Of a stretch of 64,000 nt of DNA, positions 49,950 through 60,710 are shown piece after piece (position 1 is the first letter of the stretch; every line of letters begins with the position of its first letter). Source of the DNA: Sphagnum magellanicum (lineage: Eukaryota > Streptophyta > Sphagnopsida > Sphagnales > Sphagnaceae); contig CM038911.1 in the NCBI GenBank assembly GCA_021904315.1, forward strand, positions 5,801,390 to 5,865,389, in the 5' to 3' direction. Both the position numbers and the translations under genes were made by a program. The notes under the pieces are model-generated. The model was not told where the DNA came from. It was given only the letters and a program-made list of their open reading frames with translations, and made no database searches.

Positions 49950-52285
49950 AAGTAAACTATTTCGTTGCTATAGACTACTTGGTTGCTATAGACTATATGG
50001 CTATTGAAAACTACTTGATTGTGTTTGAAGATATTGTCACTTTTGCCAAATAGTTGGTTCTTCAAGCCATTCCAAATCATCACCCACCTCAAGAAAATTA
50101 AATCTCAAGTTTATGCTACGTGTGGTAATCAATTTGTGCACATCACCTTTCAATTGGCCCTTTTTCAACTCACTTGATTGTAGCAATTTGATGTTGGGTG
50201 AATGAATAAACAACACAATTTTTTCATTGAATTTTGTATATGTTGATCAATATTGTGGATGATTAGGGGTACACATAATATGCTACCCCGGAGCTTTCAA
50301 CATGACAACTTGTCCTCTCCATTGGGAACTTTTGCCAAATGTTCTATCTAAAGTTTCATGCTCTTTTTTATTCCCCATTGCTACTCAATATGAAAGTTTT
50401 GATCAAGTTCATTCACTATAAGCAAGAGGGAAACATATTTATATTCCTAAATATTCAGTTCTTGTGCAAGTTGAGTGTTTGAAGTTGTGGTTAATTTTTT
50501 TCTTGTATGTGGGTATTGGGTCTATGCACTGTGATTACTGTTGGCAATGGGACATTAGAACTATTGATAATTAGGTATGACCTACATTCTAAAAGATCTT
50601 CAAGTTCTTGGTGTTGTTTATCTCTTCTTTCCTTATTTCCTTATTTGATTCTCTTTTGGTTTGTCCTTCTTTTTTGTGTCTTGACAAGGTAACCATCATC
50701 ATGGCTAAGTCTTCCAATTACCATTGGTTTATGACAAAACTTGTGTACATTGCTTCACATAGGGTATTGAATATTGACCCACTACATGGACTTGACACTA
50801 AGGATATCATTGTACTAATCATTAGCATACATTTTATTATTGAAATTCAATGAACATGCCTATGACAGTTAGCATTGTTCAACATGCTCCTTAGTTTTAT
50901 CAACATTTCTCCAGGGTTGGGGTTTCATCTTTTTATGTTTTTTGATATGTTGTTGGAACTAAAATCTCAATAACTTTATTATTGGCTCCATTTCTCAATT
51001 CTATTTAGTTTGATTGGGACTATTTTTTTTTTGTTTTTTAATCTTGTTTTTGTTTTGAAATTTCAATAACCTTGCTAGTGGGTCATTTATTTTAGTCAAT
51101 TTGAAATAAACTTTAAATATGGGAAGTTTAGTCACTACCTTTTATGTAGGCCTCCCTTTGCCTTTGGTTTAAATGCTTACTTATACAAATGAAAGCTAAA
51201 ATGAAATGAAGTTACAAGCTTATTGTGACTTGAATGAAGATGCTACTGACTTTTCTAATTGGCCACACATCCGAAAATGTTAATCTAATGGTGTGATGGA
51301 GCCTCTTGTAACTTCTAAAAATGTGATAGAAACTTGGATTTCATATTTTTGTATAGTCTTTTGCCCTAGCTTTTTGACACATATATTTATATATCACTAT
51401 ACATGCATCGTTAAAAGTTAGTTTAATGGGGGGGGGGGCATAATGGTAGCCAATCACTGCCATTCATGATGATTAGTATCATGTTGAGATTGGGAGGTTT
51501 TTTTTAAAACAAAATGAACTGTTTTGCCAAACTATTACATGAGTTCATCTATTTACTTCCTATGTACCCTACCTAGCATGGAAAATTGCATATACAAGCT
51601 AGTAGGCAACTAGGACAATTCCATTGATGCATATTAGCTTAATTAGTCATGTTTTGCTGATGGTAGTACAATTAATGGGATTATAGGTATGAGTGATAAG
51701 GCCAAGTTAGGTGATTTAGGTTTGTTTAAATGGTTGAGCACCCAACAAATGTACATGGCACAAGGATGAGTTTGTAAATTTTCAATAGTAAATAAATGTT
51801 TTTTTCTTTATATACCATGTTGAAGTGTTTTTTCTTGATTTATTATGTTCCTTGCTGAGTATAATTTGTCATTATGCACATATTATGAGTTATAGGAATA
51901 GAGATCATCATTGAAATGAGCATGGCAAAGAGATCCACATCCATCTTGAAACTGCATAAAATTTGATTTGTATATTTGTGAAAGATGAATGAAGATAATG
52001 GTCTAATATCTTGTGACAATTTCAAGGTTATGAATTATGACTACACTCATTCTTGTTACAATTTGGTTACATTAAAAGTTACGTAACATTTATTCACTTG
52101 TTTTTGTGGAGTTTATTTTTGCAACCACTTTGACATATCACTTAAATCTATTGTAAGGTTGAAAGTTGAATTAGTCAATTTACAAAGATTAAGTTTTTGT
52201 TATTGACCAATTGTGTTTTTCCTTTTATTATTGGACCCTTTAACTTTCCTATTTTTAAAAGCAAACTAGTCTAAACTTCTTACCC
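49950..52285. other. AT-rich intergenic or intronic DNA
   Basis: Only short frames without motifs. A 14-G run lies at about 51428-51439. If the TLDc exon downstream belongs to a live gene, part of this could be its introns, but I found no companion exon here. Confidence 0.3.
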
Positions 52286-52299
52286 ACATGGTTTTTATC

Positions 52300-52383
52300 C
52301 AAGTGGTAGGTGATAGACATGGAGTTATGTTTGGTGGTTTAATGAATGACCAATTGCAACCAGCACCCAAGAAAAAGTACAAG
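52300..52383 (+). pseudogene. Orphan exon of a TLDc-domain protein
   Basis: The + frame encodes VVGDRHGVMFGG followed by a Pro-rich QPAPKKKYK. This matches the conserved TLDc segment (D-x-x-G-x-x-F-G-G/A ... P-x-P-K-x-K-Y) of plant TLD-domain proteins, which have been linked to oxidative-stress tolerance. It ends exactly at a donor-like AAG/GTAAAGCC, as a normal exon would. The flanking exons expected next (GTN..FVFT and the LALGGGG block) were not found within about 1 kb. It is probably a gene fragment moved or left behind, though a gene with very long introns is possible. Confidence 0.5.
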
Positions 52384-53265
52384 GTAAAGCCCTTTGCATG
52401 TTTACAAACTAACATTTTTTGTGCAACTAGTTGCAAGAGTTCATTAAGTTGTAGTGTCCTTTCAAGACAAGTATAATGTCACTTTACAAGGATTTGAATC
52501 ACTATTTACAAGGAAATGCAGTATTTGCAAGCCCTTCTCTCCCTTTGTGGGACTCAGGGCCCTTTAGATTTCATTATGGGGGTCAAAAATATTTGATGGA
52601 GATTTATGTTGTTTTTTTGTTGTTGTTGAGAAACAATGGAACTATAGTACGTGCAACTAGTGTCAAACATCATACTAAAGCCTCAAATAAGCATATTCTG
52701 TCAATGTTTTTCATTCAGAGGTAATGCATTTAGATGAATAGACAAATTACTGTGTAATCTTTCAACTTTGTCAAACCAACATCCTAGCACTCTTGCAATA
52801 TTATTCACCATCACCCATGATTTGAAGTGCATGATTGTTTGCCAATCTTTTTCAATGGCTAGGTCATTCCTTGAGGTTGTTAGGTGCAAGTGTTGGTGAT
52901 AATAGGATTTATGATCTTGGAGGGTAAGGTGTAAGGTTTTCATTGTGCAATGGTTGAAGGACAGAAAGGGGAGCTACATGGTGTTGATGTTGTTGAAAGT
53001 GTGAGTGAAATTGACTTCAATTGCTTTGATTTGACAACATCAAATATTGTTGGTAGCAATTTAGATGTTGAGAGCATGGCAATTGGTAATTTGGCATTTT
53101 GGTCATGTGGTAACAACAATAAAGGCTGTGAAACTTATAACTATAAAAGTTCAAGCTACATTGTGGAAACTTCACCATGGTTTATCCATTTGATCGGGTT
53201 TTTTCGCTATTAATGATAACCTCCATGTTGACATTCTAAACCCACAAACATTGAGATGCATTATT
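52384..53265. other. Unassigned stretch between the TLDc exon and the hAT relic
   Basis: Contains a + strand open frame at 52950-53213 with a coding-like amino-acid mix (includes EIDFNCFDLTTSN and NLDVESMAIGNLAFW) that I cannot assign. It could be another fragment of a captured host gene or part of the transposon's 5' region. Confidence 0.25.
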
Positions 53266-53269
53266 TGTA

Positions 53270-55318
53270 GGTCTGCGCAAGCAAATGAAAATGTTTTAAC
53301 CCATATTTATTCTATTCTAAAGAAGGGGCTTATAAAATACAAGTGTAATGGGGTGATTATTATGAAAACACACATTCATTGTGCACATCCTAAGTTGTTT
53401 GCTACCAAGAGGAAATAGTTTATTAAAATGATTCCCTTATATCATATTTGACAACTAACAAAAAAAAGGCTTGGAGTTATTGGCATTGCAATCACAAATT
53501 TCTTTTGATCTTCAAATCCTTACAAACAACACGATGAGTAACAACAAAAGTTTCTTGAAAATCTAATCTTGTATATTTGTAAGGGCTACAAGGCTTTATC
53601 CACTTGTGAAAATATTTGGTTAAGAAGGTTAGTTTTACACCAATGCCCTCATGTTTTATTTCCATCTCATTCACAACTTGTTGAAGAAGTGTTTCATGCT
53701 ATGGTTACCAAGTATATGGACATTCATGATTTGTCAAAACTTGTTGCAAGTGCAGCAATTGTTTTTGTTTCATTTGATTTATGGATGTCCGAAGGAGGCA
53801 TTCACATGTTTGCGATGGATATAACTATCTCTCTGAAAATTGGGAGCCTATGAATGTTAATGTTGGCATGTTTGAGGTAAATGAAACAACCGACTTGTGC
53901 ATGGCATGACAATTACAATCTTTGTTTGAGAGATTTGGTTTAATTCATTGAGTTTTTGCTTTTGTCAAAGATGAAGGTAACAATTTGGCTTCCATGGCTA
54001 CAACATGGCACTCCATTATTAATTGTGAGTTGTTAAACCTTCCCTAGGTTTATGAAGGCATTTTTTTTGGTCATGTGTTGTCTAAAACATGTTAATAGTT
54101 TATGAATGATGACAATGTTTCTATGGGGCTAAGGCAAGTGAATGTGAAAGATGCTGAAACAAGTTACATAATATAATTACTTGGACAAAAAATCTGAGAA
54201 AGGGAGGCAAGAGTGGGAGAAAACTTGTGTTGAAAGTGGGTTGTCACCTCACAAGCTAAAAACACTTATCAAAACAAGGTTTGTAAGAAAAACCATTATG
54301 TTTGAAGGATGTTTTGAATTTAAAAAAACCATCTTTCTTTGTTATGATAGGCAAAAGATAGTGACATTACAACAAGGAGTTCTTAAGGCCCAAGTTTGGG
54401 CTATTGCAAAGGCAATTATTTCTTGCCTAAACTTTATTGTGAGTGCATGTGTGATGAATCAATCAAAAAGGCATTGGCTCTTATCAGATGCTTTGACTAT
54501 TGTTGTTAATATTTCATTCAACATAAAAGCTAAGGTTGTGGGATTCAATGAAGGGTCTAAAATTCTAAATGAATTTGATTCAAAGCTCCTCACCTTGCAA
54601 AAAGATATGTAGCAAGAAGTCATTAAAGTGATCAGACCTTTCTTCTTACTTTTGAAAACATTTGATTTACATAATGTTCATAACATGTTTGCCATGATGT
54701 TAGAACCTTGTTTCAAATCTTTAAGCCATTGTGTAATAATTCATCTTGCTTCTAAATATGATGCAAAAGTAATGATTCCACTATTAATGGCTTGTTTTGA
54801 CCGATTGAATCCTACTTCCCAAGCATGTACAACTATTACTAATGTGCCCAATTTTCAGTTTGAAAAAGAAAAAGGTAATATGTTTGGTGTTGGAACATCC
54901 ATGGAGGAATCTTCTCATGTTCTTGTTGTTAAATTTTTTATATATTAGGAGGTCATCTATCCTTGCATTTGTATGTGCATATCTTCTATCTTGGTGGCAG
55001 TGCCATGAAAATTAGATTTCGAATGTGGGTTTTTTAGCCAAACAGATCCTTGGAATTTAAGGGTTTCAAATTGAAACTAAATGTGTTTTTAGCCTCATTA
55101 TTGCGTTGACAACCTTGTGGCATTGTCACCTACAAGTGGAGAATTTAGACTGGATAATCATGGTTCTCAAAAAATGGCCTAATGATCCATGGCTAAATTA
55201 CATGCCAATTGTTGCTTTTAAGGATTATATGAAAGTTGAATGTTTTCTAGCTGAAGAAAATTATGATTTAATTGAAGAGGTTGATTTTTTTAAACAGTTG
55301 GAGGTTGATGACAATTAA
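53270..55318 (+). pseudogene. hAT-superfamily transposase relic (right copy)
   Basis: The + strand carries hAT blocks in order over about 2 kb. About 53310-53415 (KYKCNGVIIMKTHIHCAHPK) resembles the zinc-finger end. About 53570-53850 holds CENIWLRRLVLHQCPHVLFP and IVFVSFDLWMS, the catalytic-core entry. About 53950-54170 holds FVKDEGNNLASM and YEGIFFGHVLSK. The open stretches 54181-54612 and 54628-54948 hold the large helical insertion. About 55100-55318 is the C-terminal dimerisation region (HCHLQVENLDWIIMVLKKWP), ending EVDDN and a stop. At least seven stops or frameshifts break it. It is homologous to the 7.3-9.3 kb relic but better preserved. Ends are approximate and no terminal inverted repeats were seen. 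Confidence 0.85.
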
Positions 55319-55319
55319 T

Positions 55320-57180
55320 TAAGTCAAATGGCTATTTTATTTTGTTGTTTTTTATTTGCTAGAATTTACATTTTGATTTTTTTTCATCATTGTGATTGAT
55401 TTTAGTTGTTGTGTGTAGGTTTTATTCATGGATTATATATGGATTTCACACTCCACTTTTCACCAACATCATATGTTGTTGCCCAAGCTTTTGATATTAT
55501 CTTAGGTTTTTAGATTTTGGGTGTTAGGGTGGTTTTTGTTTTTTTGCAAGTAGCTTGTGCTTTAGTGGACAAAGTTCTTGTTTTAAGAACTAGGGTTAAT
55601 TTCCCCCACAAGTTACTTTAATTTGTAACGTGGATTGGTAAGGTGTTCATGTTTATTTTACTACACTTACAAGTTTTTGTGTAATATTCATATGTTCTAT
55701 ACATATCTATAGTTTATCAACATTTGAATTTTAGTTCATTCATAACTAGACCATATACATATCTACAATTTATCAACATTTGAAAACTGGTTCATTCATA
55801 CTTTTAGCATCTACATATATTTATAGTTTATCAACATTTGAAAACTGATTCATTCATAATCGGCAAAGGTAAATTAAAATGGTTGAATACATAACCATTT
55901 ACACAATTTATTTCTTGAATTAAAAAAATACATATCCTAATTTTTTTTTAAAAATAAAATTTTGTTATGTTGATATCTAAGGGTTTATTCTAAAACTAGA
56001 TAACCAAACAACATTGGTGTGTACCAAAAAAATTCCCATCCCAATGCACAACTCTCAAAGGACATTAGGGAGATTAAAGGACACTTTAAATAAGGGTCTA
56101 AGGAGCAAGGTGTAATGAAATAAACATTCCTATTGGTCAAGAACTTTAAATTGGTCCCAAGGCCTTTAAACAAGGATCAAAGACCAAAACAACTCAAATT
56201 GTGATTTAGCTTACAAGGCATCATTTTGGAGGGAAAACCAATTGGCCCAGACCACAAAGAAAAGCTTAAAGGAGAGTTTTGGTTTGGAGAACCAAAGTGC
56301 AAACTAGGGTCCAAGGTTCATTTCTTCATTTTTTGTTCTTTTCCATTATTATTTTTTACTCTTGTTGTTCAAATTCTATGAGAATGGAATAAATGCTATG
56401 GATTGAGAACATTGTTGAGAACACATCAGCTCCCCCATTTTTTACCAATTCTAGAATTGACATTGCTAGTTTTGTGGATCCTCACAAGGCGGTTGCTAGA
56501 AGGAATGTGTTTTCAACCTTTCCAAATGCAGGAAATGGAAGTGAATCGAAAGGTGGGGCAGAAAGTGGAAGGTTGAAGAATCAATTTTCATAAGTGGAAG
56601 GGGGTTTGGATTTGTAAGAAATCTTTAAACTGCTTCCCATTTTAAAGAAAAAAAAAAAAAAAAACAAGGCAATTATGGTGAAAGATGAAGATGAAGAAGG
56701 TGAAAAGACTGAAAAAATTGGGTGGATGTAAAGTACTACACCTCATTGCTCCAAAAGGAGAAATGGAGTTTGAATTTGTATAAAATGATAAAAAACCAGG
56801 TAATTTTTCTTTTCATCCTTGAATTGTTTTTTCAACTTTGAAACCTTAATTGTGCATGTTAGCATAATTTGACTTCATGTTTGAAATTTGTGGCAAGTAA
56901 AAGAAAAAACTTGCAAAAGTTCATACTTAGATTGGGTTAATTGGGCCTTTTAAAGGTGTTTCCTTTTGCCTCTTGCCGCCCTTTCCCACCATTCACCTTT
57001 TTTCAATTCATCCACTATGAAGATTGATTTTTCATCTCCCTGGGGGAAGGGAGAGGAACTAATGACCAAACCATCTTTATTTCAAACAATTTGAAATGTT
57101 TTTCATTTTTTCAATCCATGTATTGCATTCTTAATTTTTAAATTTTAAGGACTGTTTTCGGCTTGTATTTCATGGCTTTC
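55320..57180. other. Intergenic DNA between the hAT and Harbinger relics
   Basis: Apart from the 60-bp repeat there is a + frame at 56393-56593 with a fairly complex composition but no family resemblance, and a poly-A run at about 56648-56664. No gene supported. Confidence 0.35.
55690..55862. repeat. About 60-bp tandem repeat, three copies
   Basis: Three copies of CATAT.TCTA.A.TTTATCAACATTTGAA followed by (A)ACTGGTTCATTCATAA. They begin at about 55699, 55753 and 55811. The unit lies about 380 bp after the hAT relic and may be part of its 3' non-coding end. Confidence 0.75.
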
Positions 57181-58365
57181 TATCACATCATTTTCATTTT
57201 CACCTTGATGTTCCATGTCTTCCATGTCCCCCATGTCATTTCTATCATCTCCATTTACCATCCCTAGATTTTGTAACCTCTTCATTTTGTTTGATTACTT
57301 CTTTAGCCAAGAAAAAAAATATCAACACCTTTTCAAGTTCCCAAATGTTGTGTTTGTTTCAATTTGTGCATATTTTTGGGCCTCCAAAGCCTAGTCCATG
57401 TCAAAGCCATTTGAATTAACAATGCGCATGTTGTGTAAACATATGCAAGTTGTGACCAAGTTTGGCATGTGGTGTAATGGAATGTTTACTTCCTTTAGTG
57501 GAATTTTGAATTTGCCTTTCAACATTCCAAAAGTTCTTTTCATTAACATCCTTGTCCTAGATTGTATAAAATTCCAATGTGCTTTGTATCTTGGCAATCC
57601 ATCTTTCTCATCTTTGAAAAGAGAATAACACCATGGCCATATTTGATAAGTGGCATATCCTATCAATTTATAAGGTAAGAATTTGTCTTTCATCACATAG
57701 CTTCCTATGTCTATTTTTTGGAAAAGAACCTAATCATGGATACTTCCTACCCACCCATAATCATAATCCCAAAAAATTCACTTTGCATTTACAATTCCTC
57801 GAATCAATGTGAAGTAAAACCTTTTTCAACAATAATATGATTTTGGGTCTACCTTAAGTGCGAAATTGGAATGTGACTACCATCTATGGCACCTAAAGTG
57901 TATGGAATTCCATGCAAGCTCTCAAAACTAATAGTGAATTCTTTGATCTTGTCTTTCGTCAATTTAGAGGATCACCAATGGTTTCAAGTAATTTTTAATT
58001 TTTGAACAAAATTCTCTCACTATAATTGATGATGTACTTTTTGCAATGCCATGGACCTCTCCACACATTTGCAAAAAATTTCCATTACCTAGTTATGCAA
58101 AAGCCATTGCTACTCTAATTTCAATAAGGATGTTTTGTTTCATGTGTGTATTTTTTTTGCTCAACACTTGAACCTACAACCCTAATTAATGAACAAAATG
58201 TGTCATATCTTAACTTTGTTTGTTGCCAAAACATCTTTTCAAAAAAACTCCCAAAAAGTTGATTCTTCATGTATCCCACCACCTTTTCATACCTACACAT
58301 GTTGTGAACTATTGATGTCATGTCACATGTTACGAACTCTTGATGCCATCTCACATGTTGCAAAC
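57180..58365 (-). pseudogene. PIF/Harbinger-type transposase (DDE nuclease) relic
   Basis: On the minus strand, about 58290-58130 resembles the N-terminal helical part (FEKMFWQQTKLRYDTFCSLI). About 57870-57905 reads GAIDGSHIPIS, containing the first catalytic Asp. About 57760-57720 reads DYDYGWVGSIHD, with the second Asp. The open stretch 57696-57391 contains LPYKLIGYATYQIWPW, AHWNFIQSRTRMLMKRTFGM and CICLHNMRIVNSNGFDMD. In the block normally written VERxFG, the third catalytic residue Glu is Lys (MKRTFG), and several stops and frameshifts occur. The C-terminal tail probably runs to about 57180. Inverted repeats and a myb-like partner gene were not found. Confidence 0.88.
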
Positions 58366-58369
58366 TCTT

Positions 58370-60300
58370 AATGCCATGTCAACAAATTCCATGAAAAACA
58401 ACATTACATTCATCAGACTCCAATGTTGTTCAATAACTACTTGTTGCAATGTAATTAATTGTGCAATCACTCAATGCATGACCATAGGAAAAACAAGAAC
58501 CACCAATATCTTGTGCTATGCTCATTGATTGCGTGTACTAAGAGGAAAAAGAAAGAAAATAATAAAAAATAAAAAAAACTATTGAAAAAAAGAAAAAAAA
58601 GACCAAAGGTTAACCTAATCCTCTCAAATGTCAATGGCACATTTTTGATATTGCACCCTTGAATGGACCCCAGGCCTTCAGACACACTCATTGTACCTTA
58701 GGAAGAAGTTTCCTTTTCTTTTTCTTTTAATGTGAAGAAGAGTCCAATTCAATTCAAGGTTGAATTTGCTTCAAATTGGTCCTTGTGTTTTTGGTCCCTG
58801 GACCCTTGTCTAAAGTGGCCCTAATCTTCTACCCCAGCCACCAAAACTTGGGGTGGGCAGGCAGGGAAAATTGCTTGGCAACTACCTCTTCCAACACTTG
58901 TCATTAAAACATTTGTGACAAGAGGGTTTTAGGGTTTTGTGACAAGTGGGGGGCCACACAATGGCAGTGATTAGTGAAGTTGAGCTAAATAAATAAATTG
59001 TCATTGCCTAAGCCAAGTAGAGCATGAAAGGTGGCAAGTTTTCCTCCTGCAAAATTGCATGCACATCTTCTTAAGCCTACCTCTCTATGTTGCACCCAAA
59101 AACCCTAAAAAAACCCTATTGTTTCATCATCATTGTACATGCAATGTTCTGTTTGCCCTCAATTATTATTTCCTTGGTTTCTGTGACTTCTGACCTCCTA
59201 GCCTAAGTAGGTATTCCAAGAACTACTACAAATATATATATAGCCCTCCTCCTCCCAATGTGTAGATTACCATGATATATAGGGGTTTCTGTCTTTGGAA
59301 TAATTAATTAATTAATTAATTATTTATTTATTTAGAATATTCCATTTCCAAAATAGAATATTTCAAGTGATTCTTCACTTTCCTTCACAAAAAAAAATTC
59401 ATTAAAGAAAATAGTTTTTGTAAAATTGCAGCATTTCTAAAAATAATATAATTGGTGCCTGAACCCACCAAATTGTTAGGGTATATGCTTCACATTCACT
59501 TGGGTCTACTGGTTATACACTCAACTAAAAATGAAAAAAATAAAAAATCATTTGCTGTTGGTGTATGTAACATGGTTGGGACTGGGCTAGTGTTTTTTTT
59601 TTAATAAATTAAATTAAAATTTTAGGGGTGAGAAGAATTTCGCAAAATTTTGACCTTTAAAAATATGATTTCAATGTTTACAAAGGATTTTTCCATATGA
59701 AAAAAAAATGACCCAAATTCACCAGATTTTGAAGAATTGTTTTTTCTTCAAATCATCAGATTTTTATTATAAGTTTGAGTAGGCAGCCAAGAATATGGAA
59801 GGATTTGGGAGGGTTTTTTATTTTTTTTCCCCTAATATGTAGCCTAATCTGATTAAATGATCTTACGGATGATTACCACTTCAGCAACATCACAAAATTG
59901 AACCCCAAAAAGAAACCCTCAAATAAGGAAGGGGGACCGTCCAGCCCGGACCCAATTCATCCATCATCTCTATTTATTTGGATTGCGAACCAAAAAAGAA
60001 AAAGAAAAAACTTGGGTCAAAAACTTGTATTAGAATAATCACAAATAATGAGCCTTCAAACTCAGTCAAATCTATCTCTCAGTCAAATAAGTCACAAGAA
60101 CAAGTAGGCTTTAAAACACAGTCAACAAAACAAAACAAATCAAATCCATTTGCAGAATCATCATTTGCTTCAATGCTTTCTAAATCTAACTTAAAATTTT
60201 TAATTTTCATTTTTTTCTTAAAACCTTGCATTTTGGGCCACGGTTTCTTGCAATCAATCTCTGCAGAGTCTGATCTTTTTTTGTAAATTGGGAGAATTAG
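58370..60300. other. AT-rich intergenic DNA upstream of the glycosyltransferase
   Basis: No gene seen. Contains telo-box-like AGGGTTTTAGGGTTTT at about 58924-58939, AAACCCTA words at about 59098-59121, an AATT microsatellite at about 59299-59333, and a dispersed-family copy at 59645-59905. Confidence 0.4.
59645..59905 (+). repeat. Dispersed AT-rich repeat family, copy 2
   Basis: Second long member of the family described for 39110-39380, same orientation: TTTTGACCTTTAAAAA, ACAAAGGATTTTTCCATATG, AAAAAAAATGACCCAAATTC, AGTAGGCAGCCAAGAAT, GTAGCCTAATCTGATTAA, GATGATTACCACTTCAGCAA, CACAAAATTGAA. Confidence 0.6.
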
Positions 60301-60474
60301 AGAGAAATTAAGAGAATTTCAGGCAAAACTCAGCAATCATAGAGCATGTGGAGACGAAGATTTCAACGAAGATTTCAATGAAGATTTTGCATAATAATAA
60401 TAATTTTGCAAAGAAGAAGAAGCTGCTGCTGCTGCTGCTGTTGGACATGAGCAAGTGTTGCAGTGACATCACTG

Positions 60475-60517
<43 letters not shown>

Positions 60518-60710
60518 CAAGCATTGAGTAGTGATGATGATAAAAAAGATGATAATGACAAAATTTGCAAACAAGTAAATTGTCTGCTTGCTGATTGTTA
60601 GCTTCTTGTTGTTGTTTTTTTTTTTTTCGCTAGCTAGAATTTGAAGCTTCTCGGTGGGGAGCTGAACCCTTGACTTAGTAGTTGTTGAGGAGAGAGTCTG
60701 AAGTCCTCAG
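60300..60710 (+). promoter_or_regulatory. Leader/promoter zone of the DUF604 glycosyltransferase with GA repeat
   Basis: Upstream of the ATG at 60711 are a CTG trinucleotide run (60422-60440) and a perfect GA run of about 19 units at 60478-60515. GA runs close to plant start codons are common in 5' UTRs and can bind GAGA-type (BPC) factors. A T run at 60617-60629 follows. The transcription start is not visible. Confidence 0.5.
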
